Notes: generated from the letters alone by a model not told the origin. Positions 10,621-23,562 are shown, numbered from the stretch's first letter. The stretch: DNA of 64,000 nucleotides from Lepus europaeus (GCF_033115175.1 NC_084827.1:56977201-57041200); one strand, 5' to 3'. Made by a program: numbers and translations.

Positions 10621-12692
10621 AGTAAGTAAAATAGTGGCTAAAAAGCCCAAAATTTAATAAAATGAAGGATTGTTTTTTGAAAAGATAAATAAATTTAACA
10701 ATGTCTTACTGTACTATGTAGGAAAAAAAGAGGAAAGATTCAAATAAATAAAATCAAAGATGAACAGAGAGAGATTATAACTAACACTACAGAAATGCAA
10801 AGGATTAATGGAGATCGTTATAAAAATATACAGCAATAAATTTGATAACATGGAAGAAATGAAAAATGCCTGGATACCTGCATCTTAAAAAGATTGAATC
10901 ATGAAAGAACACCTTAAATGGACCAATAATGAGTACTATTGTTGAATTAGTGCTCAAAAGACTTCCATCAGAGGAAAGTTCAGGATCAGGTGTCTTCACT
11001 GCTGAATGCTGAATTCTATCAGCCATTTAAAGAATTAACACCATTATAAAAATTATCACCCCCCCCCAAAAAAAAAGCAGCAGTTAGAACGAATTCTTTC
11101 AAACTCATTTTATAGGGCCAAATTTATCTTGATATTGAAAACAAATAAGGAAAATAAGAAACCCATGCTGTAGACCAATACCCTTGGATCAACACATATG
11201 CAAAAATTCTCAACAAATATAGCATACCAGCAACACCTTAAAAAATATCCATCATGATCAAGTGAGGCATACCCAGTGTCATAATGATGGTTCAACATTA
11301 GTAAATCAATAAATATAATACATAATATCAAAGAATCATATGATCATTTCAAAGATGTAGAAAAAGTATTTGATAATAACAAATATCTCTTTATGTTAAA
11401 AAGTCTGAAAAACTCAGATATAGAAGGAATGTTTCAACATTATAAAACCCACAAGCAAATCATAGGGGAGACAAACTTCAGACTATTGGAATAGGATCAA
11501 ACCCCAAAAGCACAGTGAACAAACACAAAACTTGACAAGTGAGATATCATCAAATTGAAGAGCTTCTGAAAGCAAAGGAGACAATGAACAGAGTGATGAG
11601 ATAACCTCAAGAATGGCAGAAAATATTTCCAAGTTATACATGAGAAGAATTAGTAATCCAAATATATAAGGAACTCAAATACCTCTATAGCAAAAATTAA
11701 ATGATCTAATTTGAAAATCAGTAACAGATTTAAGGAGATATTTTTCAAAGGAGGACAGACAAATGGTCAACCAGTACATGAAAAGATCCTCAGCATCACT
11801 AAGTATTCACTGGGGAAAGCAAATCAAAGCCAGAAGCAGACAGTGCATCACTCTGGTTAGATTGGTCGTCATCAAAAGAGAGCAAGAGCTGTGAAGATGT
11901 GGAGAAAAAGGAACCATTGCACATTGCTGCTAGTGATGTACATTAGTATACCACGTGGAAAACATTAATGTGCCACAAACAGTTAAAAATAGAGCTACCC
12001 TGGGACTCAGCCACCCTACTAATGGGTATTTATCCAGGGTAAATGAAATAACATCGTTGAAGAGACATCTACATTCTGAAAATTTTTGCACACTTAGTCA
12101 CAATAAACAAGAAGTTGGAACTATCTAATTGTCCATCAACTGATGAATTGATACAGAAAATGTAGTACATATACACAGTGAAATATTATTTAGCCATAAA
12201 ATGAATGGAAACATGTCACTTGCATCAACATGGGTAAGACTGAAGATTATTATGCTAAGTAAATTAAGGCAATTTCAGATAGACAGGTACTACATGGTCA
12301 CACTCATACATGAGATTTTAAAGAAGTTGCTCTCATGGAAAATAAGAGTATAACAATGGTGTCCAGAGACTAGGGAATGTAAGAGAGAGAGAAGGATGGG
12401 AAAATGTTGATAAAGGAGTTAAAAGTTAAAACTCAATGAGGTTAAGAACATCTGGTATTCTGTTGCACAGTAGGATGACTATAGATAATAGTACTATGTT
12501 GAATAAATTCAAAAAACTAAAGGAAAGGATTTTGAATGTATTCATCATAAGTAAATGTTAAATATTTATGGAGACAGATAAAGTTTCTACGATTTGGAAT
12601 CATGCAATATTTATATGTAAAGAAACACTGCCTGATAACCCCCATGGAAAGGTCCAATTTTAATATGTCAGTTAAAATTAAAAATAAAAAAT
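10621..12692 (+). mobile_element. old L1 ORF2 to 3' UTR
   Basis: The phrases run in L1 order: GGAAGAAATGAAAAATGCC, CTATAGACCAATACCCTTGG-like, TGATCATTTCAAAGATGTAG, the deleted GGAGAAAAAGGAACC block, CTACCCTGGGACTCAGCCAC, GTCCATCAACTGATGAATTG, and the 3' UTR phrase TGTTGCACAGTAGGATGACT. Stops and indels are frequent. An A-rich end at about 12675-12692 marks the probable 3' terminus. Confidence 0.8.
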
Positions 12693-13285
12693 TCTCAAAA
12701 CTCAAAAGAAAGAAAAAAACAGCAAAATAGGAACAAAATATGCAAAGACATTCCCTCAAAGAGAACATACAGTTGTTCAGTAATTATATGAAAGACAATT
12801 AACATAATCATTAGGTAAATGCAAATTAAAGTAACAGTGAGATATAACAATACACTTATCAGAATAGCCAAAATAAAAAATAGTGACATCAGGAAAACAA
12901 TATCACTCATGAATTTTTGTTAGGAATTCAATGTATTAGGCCACTCTGTAAAACAATTTGAAAATTCCCTCAGACACTAAACATTCGACTATCAGTTTAC
13001 TCAACAACTGCACTCTTGCATGTGTAAGCCAGATTAATAAAGACTTTGTTCACTGTAAAACCTGCATGCAAATGCCCATAGCACCTGAAAACTCAGTCTG
13101 TTAAGGAGAAAATTATTAAATAAATTATGTTGCAATCCACACAAAAAGAAAGAGGTAAACTCTTGATATACACTGCAATCCAGTAATTTTGAGAATTTTT
13201 CTAAGTAAAATAAGTCAATACCAAAATGTTCATATGTTATTACAAAACATTTTGAAATGACAGAATTGCAGATTTCATTTATAAT
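12693..13285 (+). mobile_element. second old L1 ORF2 fragment
   Basis: After the 3' end of the previous element, ORF2-like sequence restarts at an earlier position (CAAAGACATTCCCTCAAAGA, TAAATGCAAATTAAAGTAAC, CACTCTGTAAAACAATTTG). This must be a different insertion or a rearranged copy. Confidence 0.65.
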
Positions 13286-15030
13286 TTCCAAGAGTACGGA
13301 AAAGGAAGGAGTGTGTGTGTCCATAAAAATGCAACATGACCAACTGTCTAATCATCCTTTTCATGAATGGAGTTGTGCTGTCTATTGGATATGACATGGC
13401 CTACATTCTGTTTACGATATTGTACTAGAGTTTTGCAAGAAGTTACCATAGAGATAACAATTTAAGGGACATAGTTGCCTGTGACCTACAGTTATCTCAA
13501 AATTTTGAAAAAAGCTTCACTAAGCAAAAGGAAAAGGAAAATAATGAAAGGGTAAGAAATTGAAAAGGGATAATTACAAAGCCAAGACAGCCTGAACAGG
13601 TGACTGTTGGAAGCAAGCGTTCTAACACACATACGGTCAATACAGATAATAATTAGACGTGTAAAGCCTGGAACTCAAGTAGGGGCCATGATAATGGAAA
13701 TTTATCCGAAATTGAATTGCAATTAATTCCTCGCCACAAAATGGAACCTGTGTCTGTTATGGCACACGCACAGAGAAGGCAATCTCCTTTCATTTTACTC
13801 TCTGGCTGAATTAACAAAATGAACTGACCCCTCACATGAAATCACGAAGCCGAGAACCCTCAGCAGAGAGAAGGGAGATGTGGATGTAAACATCAGCTTT
13901 ACATGATAATCATCTCAGCTCTGAAACTACTATATTTCATATATCAAGTGAGAACTCAAGTCTCCCAATACTACAGTGTAAAATGATCTGAATGAACTTT
14001 ATACATAGATACCATTAAGGCAGTACAGTAATGTCATGTAGACTAAGTTCTAAATTGGTTTTCTATTTCCTTTTTACTTGTATAATATAATTTACAATTA
14101 TATTATAATATAATCTATAATATAATTTATATTTATAATAATTGATAAGATTAATTACTTGATTGCACCTGGACTTGTTTTCTTTAATATTACATTGAAA
14201 GCAAAGTGTACTAACAAGTCCTTTTTATAACAAAATTATGCAAAAAATACTATCTAGAATCTATTAATGTTGTATATCTTACTCAGTTTTATGAAAATCC
14301 ATAGCTCAGGAAAACAGATATCCAAGATACTGAGTGGGTAAAAGGAAAGGCAGTAAGAGGTGGTGTTTTCTTGGAGGTACATATTGATGGCTGAAGGCAA
14401 CATAGTTTGTGAAGATTTGAAGTTTGATAATGTAGTATTATTGGTAAAGAATCATTACTCATACATAATCATGTGTGAGTGTGATTGATTAGTAATTGCA
14501 TTCAGGTATTTTATCCAAGATTTGTGTCTTCACTCACATATATTTGGTTGCTATATCAGTAATAAATAGAAATACATGGTTATGCATTCTAGAATATAAA
14601 GAATTCTTGTCACCAATCACAACTAATATAGCATGTATATCTTGAGAAATCCATGCCCATGCTTCTGTTTCAAACTCAAATGCCAACAAAACTAAAGAAA
14701 TGTTTTTTTGTCAGTAACCTAACACACACACAAACAATAATAACAAAGACATTGTTTTAACACTATCTTGTAAAAGACAACTGGTATGAAACACAAAAGA
14801 GAAGTATCAACTGTCTCAAGAACAAAATTCGAATGCAAATTATGCACGTGTGCATCTTTTTAATTAGTGCAGTATATGAAAAGCCTAAACTCCATTATAT
14901 TGATTCCAATTCCTCATTAGTAGATTCAGGAAACTTTTGCAATAATCAAATTCTTAGCTACTTATTTTAACTTCACAATGACTCATTGTTATTCATAATT
15001 TTAATAGTTGGATTTACATGTTTAATGTGA
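13286..15030. other. no recognised gene or repeat
   Basis: AT-rich DNA. A strongly AT-only stretch with internal dyad symmetry lies at about 14079-14150. No long open frame with splice context is seen. Confidence 0.5.
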
Positions 15031-15036
15031 GAATCA

Positions 15037-15325
15037 AGGAGAGAGAGAGAGAGAAAAAGAGAGCACTTTTGTTCATCGTTCACTTCCCAAATGCCTTCCA
15101 TAGTCTGGGCCAAGTTAGGTTTTGAAAGCTAGAAACTCAATCCAGGTCTCTCATGTAGATGGCAGAGAACCAGTTATACATGAGCCATCATCACTGCTCC
15201 ATAGGATCTGCAATATCAGGAAACTGGAGTCAGGAGCCAGAGCTGGGTATCCAACTCAGATCCTCTGGTGTCAGTGCAAGCATCTTAATCAGTAGCTTAG
15301 CCACTATGCTGATCACCTACATCTG
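15037..15325 (-). mobile_element. very degraded CSINE, antisense
   Basis: (GA)n at the tail side is followed by CAATCCAGGTCTCTCATGTAG, GAGTCAGGAGCCAGAGCTGG and CAACTCAGATCCTCTGGTGT. These follow CSINE order with many substitutions, so this is an old copy. Confidence 0.6.
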
Positions 15326-16677
15326 TATTCATACCTTGAATTGTTGATTCTATACTATTAACGCTGACCCTCTGAATTAAGTCTTCTGAATTCTAAACTT
15401 TATCAATTTCTGCACAATTTAAAAGTTATGTAATACTAATATAACAACTCTCATTAGCCAGTGAAAAAGTTAGGGTTTTCTACTTTACACACTTATACCT
15501 ACTAATTGGAAATTTAAAAGGATATGATTGTGTCTTGTATATTTGGGCTTTTTGTTGAAAGCTTCCTTATAAATATAGAATTATTATAAGATTAGATGAC
15601 TGAGTATCTTGAGGAAGAGGAGAAACTGTACACATGTAACAAATGTCTTCATGTTCATTTTTTGAGCTTTAAAAGGCTCAGAGGACTCTTAATTCTGTTT
15701 TTATTGCCTTTATACAAGCTCATACCCCTGTCCCAAACTCCTAAACTTTGGACCATATTAAAAAATATTACAAGAGTCACTGTTTTAAAACCTGGCTTCA
15801 AAATGACAGTGTCATGCCTAAACGCCTCTAGTGTTTCCAACTGCTTAAAAAATCACCATCCAATACTAACCTAGAAATCAGTGCCATTTTTTCATGACAT
15901 TCTATTCATCAATGTGGAAGAAATTTTTTATTAATCCATAGATTTATACTTGACTTCTAAAATTGTTTCCCAGCTGAAATTGAAAATAGATATTTCCTTA
16001 ATATTTCTACTCATATATCTCATTTGAACTGGAATTCTAGTTCCAATTCAAGTCAGAAATCTTCCACAAGATTTCTCCTTGTTTTAAATAATCTTTGCCT
16101 TAGCCATTCTGTCATTTGTCTTCATAACTTTATTATAACAGTTGTTAAGTTATGATAGGATGTAGTGTCTGTCTCTTTTTATATAATTACACCTTGGGAG
16201 CCAGGAGTCATGTGTGATGTATGGAGATAACATTTTTCAATAGCAGGTAGACCAGGGCTAATGTATTTGACTCTGCCTCATCCAATGCCACTCCAAAGCT
16301 CAAAACGTACCAAAGGGACATTGCAAATAAATCTTGCTTGACCCTTTGCAAGAAAAATGAATCAATTCGTATTTGGAAAGAAGGTTATCATAGCAACTGT
16401 AGTGAAAGCAAAAAATCTTCCCAAGAAAGAAAGATAATATGAAAGCAAACTTAAGTAAGAAAAGACAACTCTTATAACTTACAGATATTAGAACATTACT
16501 GACCTGAGTGGAATATATGAAGGCGTGCAAAGAGAGGTGATCAAATTCATTGTCTTGAGCTTGGTAAGACTCATTTCAAGCAGTGTAGTGAATAGTGAAT
16601 TCTCACAATTTTTATGTTGCTTTGTTATCCATTTGCATATAGGTTTAGCTTTCTGATAACAGCTGTACTTCTGTACT
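15326..16677. other. no recognised gene or repeat
   Basis: AT-rich DNA with overlapping open frames on both strands at 15596-15874. The internal segment AAACCTGGCTTCAAAATGACAG (about 15788) and its neighbours contain a dyad, which explains why both strands read similarly. Confidence 0.45.
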
Positions 16678-16685
16678 GCTTAGTC

Positions 16686-16686
16686 T

Positions 16687-16721
<35 letters not shown>

Positions 16722-17022
16722 ACTGATAGAGTTAGACAGTGAGAGAGAGAAAGACAGAGAAAGGTCTTCCTTCTGTTAGTTCAGTCCCCAAATGGCCACT
16801 ACAGCCAGAGGTACACCGATCCGAAGCCAGGAGCCAGGTGCTTCCTCCTGGTCTCCCATGCGGGTGCAGGGGCCCAAGCACTTAGGCCACCCTCCACTGC
16901 CTTTCCGGGCCATAGCAGAAAGCTGGACTGCAAGAGGAACAACTGGGACTATAACCAGCGCCCATATGGGATGCCGGGACCACAGGCGGAGGATTAACTA
17001 AGTGAGCCACGACACTGGCCCA
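16686..17022 (-). mobile_element. CSINE with long poly(T), antisense
   Basis: Starts with about 33 uninterrupted T (the SINE poly(A) on the other strand), then GGTCTTCCTTCTGTTAGTTC, AAGCCAGGAGCCAGG and a good head (GAGCCACGACACTGGCC). TSD GCTTAGTC is at 16678-16685 and 17023-17030. The long pure tail suggests a fairly recent insertion. Confidence 0.93.
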
Positions 17023-17036
17023 GCTTAGTCATTTTT

Positions 17037-17341
17037 TTAAAGCTTTTATTTAATGAATATGAATTTCCAAAGTACAGCTTATGGATTACAATGGCTCCCC
17101 CCCCCATAACTTCCCTCTCACCCGCAACCCTCCCCTTTCCCGTTCCCTCTCCCCTTCCATTCACATCAAGATTCATTTTCAATTCTCTTTATATACACAA
17201 GATCAGTTTAGTATATATTAAGTAAAGATTTCAACAGTTTGCCCTCACATAGCAACACAGAGTGAAACATACTGTTGGAGTACTAGTTATAGCATTAAAT
17301 CACAATGTACAGCACATTAAGGACAGAGATCCTACATGATA
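17037..17341 (-). mobile_element. rabbit-type L1 3' end, antisense, 5'-truncated
   Basis: Reads as the reverse complement of the L1 3' UTR end (CTTTTATTTAATGAATATG, AATTTCCAAAGTACAGC), a C-rich block and ATACACAAGATCAGTTTAG. TSD CTTAGTCATTTTT is at 17024-17036 and 17342-17354. It abuts the CSINE and uses the same target bases. Confidence 0.92.
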
Positions 17342-17354
17342 CTTAGTCATTTTT

Positions 17355-17714
17355 AACACAGCTTCCTATTCTCTATCTCCTTCCAGTTTCTCAGTGGCGT
17401 CCAGCCAGATATCTGCCTTGTACAACTTCATCCTGGCAACCACTTCTCAAAGGTACTCACAGATACTGCCTGCCTACTCACTCCACTGATTCCTGGAACC
17501 CACATGGTCAATGTAGATATGCCACAATCACCACCTGTCACTCACAACACTGCTGCAAAAATAGCTAACACCTGCTTGATCTAAGCTCATAAATTAACAC
17601 TCTGGACCCCAACACATCTCTTGGCTTTAGATCCCTCTCTCTGATTCTCCTTTCCTGCTAGTTAGATGTATGCCCTCCTTCCCATTGATGCTGCAATGTG
17701 TTTTCTGTGTGGCC
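17355..17714. other. no recognised feature
   Basis: Less AT-rich than its surroundings, without a recognised repeat or open frame of note. Confidence 0.45.
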
Positions 17715-18030
17715 TGAAGTTTTTTTGTTTGTTTGTTTTATAATTTTTTAGTTATATGAGGCGAACATATTTCATGTATTTCAAATATACAGATTAAGGA
17801 GCATAGTGATACTTCCCACCCTACCTTCCCTGCTACCCATGCTCCCACCCTCCTCCCTCCTTCCTTTCTTATTTTTTCCTTTAATTTTTACAGTGACATA
17901 CTTTCAGTTTATTTTATAATATTCACCCTCCAGTAAGTAAAGAATTCAACAAATAGTAAAGAAAAACAACACTGTTCCTCAGCAGTAGACACAGGGGCTG
18001 TTTCTGAGTTGACTCCTCTGCGTGTCAGTA
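17715..18030 (-). mobile_element. older L1 3' UTR, antisense
   Basis: TATGAGGCGAACATATTTCA, ATACTTCCCACCCTACC and AACACTGTTCCTCAGCAG are the reverse complement of an L1 3' UTR family. The same family is seen in the forward sense at about 51840-51950 (GTTGAGGAACAGTTTTTTG). Right edge approximate. Confidence 0.6.
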
Positions 18031-18419
18031 AACCCATCCAAACCTGACTTCTTTCTAGATCAAGGTTCTCCAAGAAAGCAGTATGTTGGACAGAATGAAC
18101 TGGACACAGATAAGATAAGAGCTCTGTGGGGAAAAGCAAGATTTTTTGTTAAAGGGACATGTAATCAGACACTTAGATGCTAGTTATTTGTCATGATAAA
18201 GAAGTGTCCTGGGAAGGCAGCATGTTTGAAAACACCCATAACTGAATTCTCTGAAGCCCCATCAGCTCAGGAGCAGCATTCATAATCAGGTTTCTGGGGG
18301 TACCACAGACCAAGACAGAAAAACAGAACAATTGCAGCAAGCAGAGTAGGCTGCAGAGAGCACAGTAGAAGCAACTTGGAGCCAAGGAGGACCAGTCATT
18401 CATGATCAGAGACATTAAG
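18031..18419. other. no recognised feature
   Basis: Possible continuation of the older L1 3' UTR, but I cannot place it. No coding signal. Confidence 0.4.
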
Positions 18420-18429
18420 AAGTAATAGA

Positions 18430-18844
18430 GGCTTCCACAGCCTTGGTAGCTGATGACAAGAGCCTTGGGTGATCACTGACGTCATAAATAAGAGCATCAA
18501 TTGTTAAATCAACAACAGGAGTCACTGTGCACTTACTCCCTATGGAAGACCTCTGTGCTTAATGAGTTGTACTATGAGAATTAGTAGTAAAATTAGTCTT
18601 CAAACAATACTTTATACTATGTATGTCTGTGTGGGTGCAACTATTGAAGTCTTAGTATAGCGTTGCTCTTCTGCATATAAAGATAATGAAAAAATGAATC
18701 TTAATGAAGAATGGGATGGGACAGGGAGTAGGAGGTGGGATGGTTTGGGGATGGGGTGTGGATATGGGGGGAAGAACCACTACAATCCAAAAGTTGTACT
18801 TACAAAATTTATATTTATTAAATAAAAGCTTTCTATTAAAAAAA
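18430..18844 (+). mobile_element. rabbit-type L1 3' end, 5'-truncated
   Basis: Begins in GGCTTCCACAGCCTTGG, contains AACAACAGGAGTCACTGTG and ends AATTTATATTTATTAAATAA then AAAGC and an A tail. TSD AAGTAATAGA is at 18420-18429 and 18845-18854. Confidence 0.92.
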
Positions 18845-18913
18845 AAGTAATAGATGATCTGATGAGTTATTTCCTGTGTAATCCTTCACTAGTATTTTGA
18901 AGCAATGGTTTTC

Positions 18914-19230
18914 TTTTTAAAGATTTTATTTATTTATTTGAGAGATAGAGTTACAGACAGTGAGAGGGAGAGACAGAGAGAAAGGTTTTCCGTCCGCTGG
19001 TTCACTCCACAGCCAGAGTTGCTCCAATCTGAAGCCAGGAGCCAAGTGCTTGTTCCTGGTCTCCTATGTGAGTGCGGGGACTCAAAGACTTGGGCTGTCT
19101 TCTACTGCTTTCCCAGGCCACAGCAGAACTGGATTGGAAGAGGAGCAGCTGGGACTAGAACCAGCACCCATATGGGATGCCGGCGCTGCAGGCAGAGGAT
19201 TAACCTACTGCACCATGGCACCGGGCCAGC
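18914..19230 (-). mobile_element. CSINE, antisense, full length
   Basis: TSD AGCAATGGTTTTC flanks it at 18901-18913 and 19231-19243. Tail, GAAGCCAGGAGCCAAGTGC, GGACTAGAACCAGCACCCA (B-box region) and CACCATGGCACCGGGCC (head) are present. Confidence 0.93.
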
Positions 19231-19243
19231 AGCAATGGTTTTC

Positions 19244-21193
19244 ATATTATTGCTTTAAGCAATGCAGTGCTTAAGATCTCCTGCAGGCAGTAGAATGGCC
19301 CTACAGCACCTTACTCAATAAGGAGTTCCAGAATAGAACAGAAGAAGTTTGCAAAAAGTACTAAATGTTATTAATGTTTGGATTTCTAACATAGCCAACA
19401 AACTGTTTATTTTTATCCCAACTCACCATAGAGAAATTTATAAAATATAAACAATGGCACAGAAACTGCAAAACACTTTGATACACTAGTTTAATTCCCT
19501 AAATTAACATATCACACTTTGCTTTTCAGTTTCTTATAATGCGTGCACCAATCTGGAGTTAATTATATTGTGAACACAAATTATTACTGCCTTTGTAGAA
19601 ATGAGAAAACTGACCCAGTATCATATTCTTCACCTTTTAGAAATAACAAGAACCAGTAGAACTGTTCTCTCAGAGTCTGAATTATAATTTGTTTCCTATT
19701 TGGCTCTATTATAATAAAGTCTCAAAGGAATATTCAGTGCTATTCCTTAATTGTAGGAAATGTATCTGTTTGACTTTACTTAGATATTAAAGAATTAGAA
19801 TCAAATCATATATAAGAATAATTAGTCACTGTTTATCCTACCATGGTATAACTTGAGGGTTTCTAACACTTTAAATCCAAAAGACTGAAAATTCTAATTA
19901 TGAAGACAGAAGAAAATGCAGTTTCTCTTTTATCCAACAGAGTAAAACAGATTTGTAAGCATCTTGGAAAACAGTGAAGCATTTATTAAGCAGCATAGTC
20001 TTTTTCGCATTCTTTATTCCTAATCTAAGTTTTGTAAACATCTGTGTAACTCTCTGCATGATGCTGTATTTATTTATTTATGCAATGAACATTAAACCAG
20101 AATGAAACATCTTTAGATTCACTACTGATCAAGAACAACTTTACCTTTACTTACCTTACAAAATTAAGTTTCTCATCCATTAGAACACATACATTTTAAG
20201 AGGGGGTAGCATAATTCGAAAATGGTCAACATTCCCTGGGGGAAAGAATGGCAGAAGTGCACTCATGTTTCGGCAGCATATTTGAATTTTCTTTTTATAC
20301 CAAATCTTTGTTCACCAGTAACCCTTCTAACCCCTCTAAAAACAGACACTTGTGAAGTACGTGAGTTAATAGAGACTCGGCTCATGGCTGAGTGGTAACT
20401 TCATTTGTGTAGATCATTTTTTCATATTTTTTATCCATTTTAAAAAACAAAAGTTCAATTCAAGAGAAAATTCAATGAAAGTTATCAAATATGAAGTAAT
20501 TATTCAAATAATTATCATAAAATATTCTATATTATCATGTTTGTCCTTATCAACCTTTATGATACGATTTGTTTGCCATTTCTTAATCTGTCCTGACATC
20601 TCAGCATCTAGGACAGTTTCTCTGAGTTAAAGATCTGATTGTTATGGCTGAGGGCTAAGCTTCAAAACAGCTGATGTGAGACAACAGAATCCACTCTGAA
20701 AGGTGAATGCCTCACACAGCAACAACATAACAAGAGCAATAAACTCTGCCTAAGTGCCTTTGACTGCCCATCACATGCAAAATTAGACCTAGGAAATTCT
20801 TCGTGATTATGTAAAAGGCCTGTTTTTCCCAATTCATGCCAGCCTGGAGGAAACACTAATGTCACAAGATTTTTTAAATTATATTCACAACAGAAAGAAG
20901 AGTTATATAATGTGGAAAACTGTGAAGAACTAAGAGGGAAAAAAGAAGACTGTGCAGAGACTATAATCAATTCAATCACAGGAAAATAATGCAAATAGTT
21001 GATAAATGTATTTAAATTATTTCCAATCTCATTGATAATTATATAAATAAAAAAGTAATATACTCTAATAATGTGAAGATGATATCAGAAACTCACTGAA
21101 AATTTTAGAAACTAAATTACATACATGACTGATGGCAATTCGAAAATATGAATCAAAAGTATAAATCTCACACATTCTACAACTTAGTAATTT
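19244..21193. other. no recognised gene or repeat
   Basis: AT-rich DNA. A 110-codon minus-strand frame at 20662-20994 has no recognised domain and no start or splice context I can support. Confidence 0.45.
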
Positions 21194-21205
21194 CATATTT
21201 TATAT

Positions 21206-21541
21206 ATATTTTTTTGACAGGCAGAGTGGACAGTGAGAGAGAGACAGAGAGAAAGGTCTTCCTTTTGCCGTTGGTTCACCCTCCAATGGCCGCCGCAGTA
21301 GGCGCGCTGCGGCCGGCGCACCGCGCTGATCTGATGGCAGGAGCCAGGTGCTTATCCTGGTCTCCCATGGGGTACAGGGCCCAAGCACTTGGGCCATCCT
21401 CCACTGCACTCCCTGGCCACAGCAGAGAGCTGGCCTGGAAGAGGGGCAACCAGGACAGGATCGGTGCCCCGACCGGGACTAGAACCCGATGTGCCAGCGC
21501 TGCAAGGCGGAGGATTAGCCTAGTGAGCCGCGGCGCCGGCC
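21206..21541 (-). mobile_element. CSINE with duplicated B-box segment, antisense
   Basis: TSD CATATTTTATAT is at 21194-21205 and 21542-21553. The GC-rich head (GAGCCGCGGCGCCGGCC) is intact. Between GAAGAGGGGCAACC and the head there are two B-box-like blocks: CAGGACAGGATCGG, then GACCGGGACTAGAACCC. That marks the same subfamily as 57704-58038 and 62609-62940. Confidence 0.93.
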
Positions 21542-21691
21542 CATATTTTATATTTATTATTAGTAAGCAATCAGCTGTACACAATGACTTATTGACCATC
21601 ATAAATGCAACTTCCTAACTGACAATAATGACAAGTTGAGAAAGCATCACAAATTTCCAATAGCAGAGGATTAGTTAGTGCAAATTGTGGC

Positions 21692-21720
<29 letters not shown>
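21692..21720. repeat. (TA)n microsatellite
   Basis: About 14 uninterrupted TA units. Confidence 0.95.
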
Positions 21721-21725
<5 letters not shown>

Positions 21726-21866
21726 TTTGGGTACAAAGGAATATTTATTGGCATATTGAAGTATTTTCAACATGTGGCTAACTTTGAGTGAAGAGAGCCA
21801 TATAAATCATATACCCTGTCTCCTATTGAGATGATGGGGGATATGAATATGAAACAAGTCAATTCT

Positions 21867-22188
21867 CTTTTTTTTTTAAGAATTATTTATTTATTTGAAA
21901 GGCAAACTTACAGAAAGGCAGAGGCAGAGAGAGGTCTTCCATTCACTGGTTCACTCCCCAAATGGACACAGCAGTCAGCTAGGCCAATCCAAAGTCAGGA
22001 GCCAGAAGCTTCTTCTGAGATTCTCACTGTGGGTGCAGGGGACCAAGCACTTGGGCCATCTTCTGCTTTCCAGGCGAGCAGAGACTGGATCGGAAGTGGA
22101 GCAGCTGGGATTTGAACTGGCGCCGATATGGGATGCTGGCACTGCAGACCAGGTCTTTAACTTGCTGCACCACAGTGCTGATCCTGAC
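21867..22188 (-). mobile_element. CSINE, antisense
   Basis: TSD ACAAGTCAATTCT / ACAAATCAATTCT (one mismatch) is at 21854-21866 and 22189-22201. Tail, TCTTCCATTCACTGGTTC and GGCGCCGATATGGGATGC are present. Confidence 0.92.
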
Positions 22189-22224
22189 ACAAATCAATTC
22201 TATGTTTGACAAAGGAAAACACAC

Positions 22225-22573
22225 TTTTGTCATAACAATTTCAGGGACTTTTAAAATACACATTTTAAAACTTTAGAACAGTTTTTGAGCCACAGAAAAA
22301 TTGCAAAAATCATATAGAGAGTTCAAATGCATTCCACACTCATTTTATCCTGTTATTAGCTACCTAGATTGTTATTAACTCCGTTTCAGAGGGCTGTTTA
22401 CAGGTTTACTCAGTTTCTTGTTTTGTTTTGTTTTGATTTGGGGCCTAATGTGTGCTTTTTCTGTTCCAAGATCTGATCTGGAACACCATGGGATGTTTCA
22501 TTGTCCTCCCTTTTAAGCTCCCTTTGTTGTAGCAGTCTCAGATTATTCTTATTTTTGATCGCCTTAATTGTTT
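22225..22573. mobile_element. old mammalian interspersed repeat, left part
   Basis: TTTTTGAGCCACAGAAAAATTG, CTTTTTCTGTTCCAAGATC and CCACCATGGGATGTTTCATT-like phrases match an old repeat common in mammals. I believe it is an L1ME-type 3' region, but I cannot fix its name or orientation. It continues beyond the CSINE at 22949. Confidence 0.55.
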
Positions 22574-22646
22574 GTTTTTTAAGATTTTTATTTATTTGTT
22601 TGAAAGTCAGAGTTACACAGATAGAGAAGGAGAGGCAGAGAGAGAG

Positions 22647-22690
<44 letters not shown>

Positions 22691-22950
22691 CTTCCATTCA
22701 ATGGTTCACTCCCCAATTGGCTGCAATGGCTGGAGCTGTGCCGATCTGAAGCCAGGAGCCAGGAGCTTCTTCTGGGTCTCCCACGCAGGTGCAGAGGCCC
22801 AAAGACTTGGGCCATCTTCTATTGCTTTCCCAGGCCATAGCAGAGAGCTGGATGAGTAGTGGAGCAGCTGGGTCTCGAACTGGCACCCATATGGGATGCC
22901 GGCGCTTCAGGCTAGGGTTTTTAACCCGCTGTGCCACAGTGCAGGCCCCA
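22574..22950 (-). mobile_element. CSINE with (GA)n expansion, antisense
   Basis: Imperfect 16-bp TSD (ATCGCCTTAATTGTTT / ATCACCTTAATAGTTT) is at 22558-22573 and 22951-22966. A (GA)n run at about 22635-22688 is an expanded pyrimidine block of the SINE tail. It splits an older repeat, so it is younger than that repeat. Confidence 0.93.
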
Positions 22951-23268
22951 ATCACCTTAATAGTTTTAAGGAGTGCTTCCTGAGTGTTTTGTAGAACTGA
23001 CCTGAGTTAGGATTTATTCTATCTATCTCATAACTGGACAAGGGTTATGGTTTTTATATGAGGAAAAGCAGAGGAGAGGTGGAATTTTCAGTATATTATG
23101 TCAAGGGTATATGTTGCCATCATGATGTTTGACTGTTGCTGTCAACCTTCAGCACCTGGTTGAGGTGATGCTTAGAGGTACAGGACAATACCTCACTCCT
23201 TTCCCTTCCCACACCATATTATTTGGAAGGGAGTCATTGTGCACAACCAACATGTAAAGAGTAGAGAA
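22951..23268. mobile_element. old mammalian interspersed repeat, right part
   Basis: TTTAAGGAGTGCTTCCTGAG, GGACAAGGGTTATGGTTTTT, CACCTGGTTGAGGTGATGC and TTTGGAAGGGAGTCATTGTG continue the element of 22225-22573 in order. Confidence 0.6.
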
Positions 23269-23269
23269 T

Positions 23270-23562
23270 CTGGGGGAGGTGTTGTGGAGCAGTGGGTTAA
23301 GCCTCCACCCGTGATGCCAGCATCCACATGAGCACCAGTGTGAGTTCCGGCTGTTCCACTTCTGATCCAGCTCCCTGTCCATGCACCTGGGAAAATAGTG
23401 AAGGAGGACTCGAGTACTAGGGCCCCTGCACCCATGTCGGGGACCCAGATGAAGTTCCTGGCTCCTGCGGAGTAAATCAGTAGATAGAAGATCTCTCTCC
23501 CTCTGCCTCTGTTTCTCTCTCTGTATTTCTACCTTTCAATAAATAACTACAAATTTTTAAAT
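23270..23562 (+). mobile_element. CSINE
   Basis: Head GGGGAGGTGTTGTGGAGC, then TTCCTGGCTCCTGCGG with a short deletion, a CT-rich block and an AATAAATAAC tail. Confidence 0.87.

Noticed and set aside
22572-22859. 95-codon ORF with a Glu-Arg repeat
   Set aside because: Reading of the (GA)n block inside an antisense CSINE.
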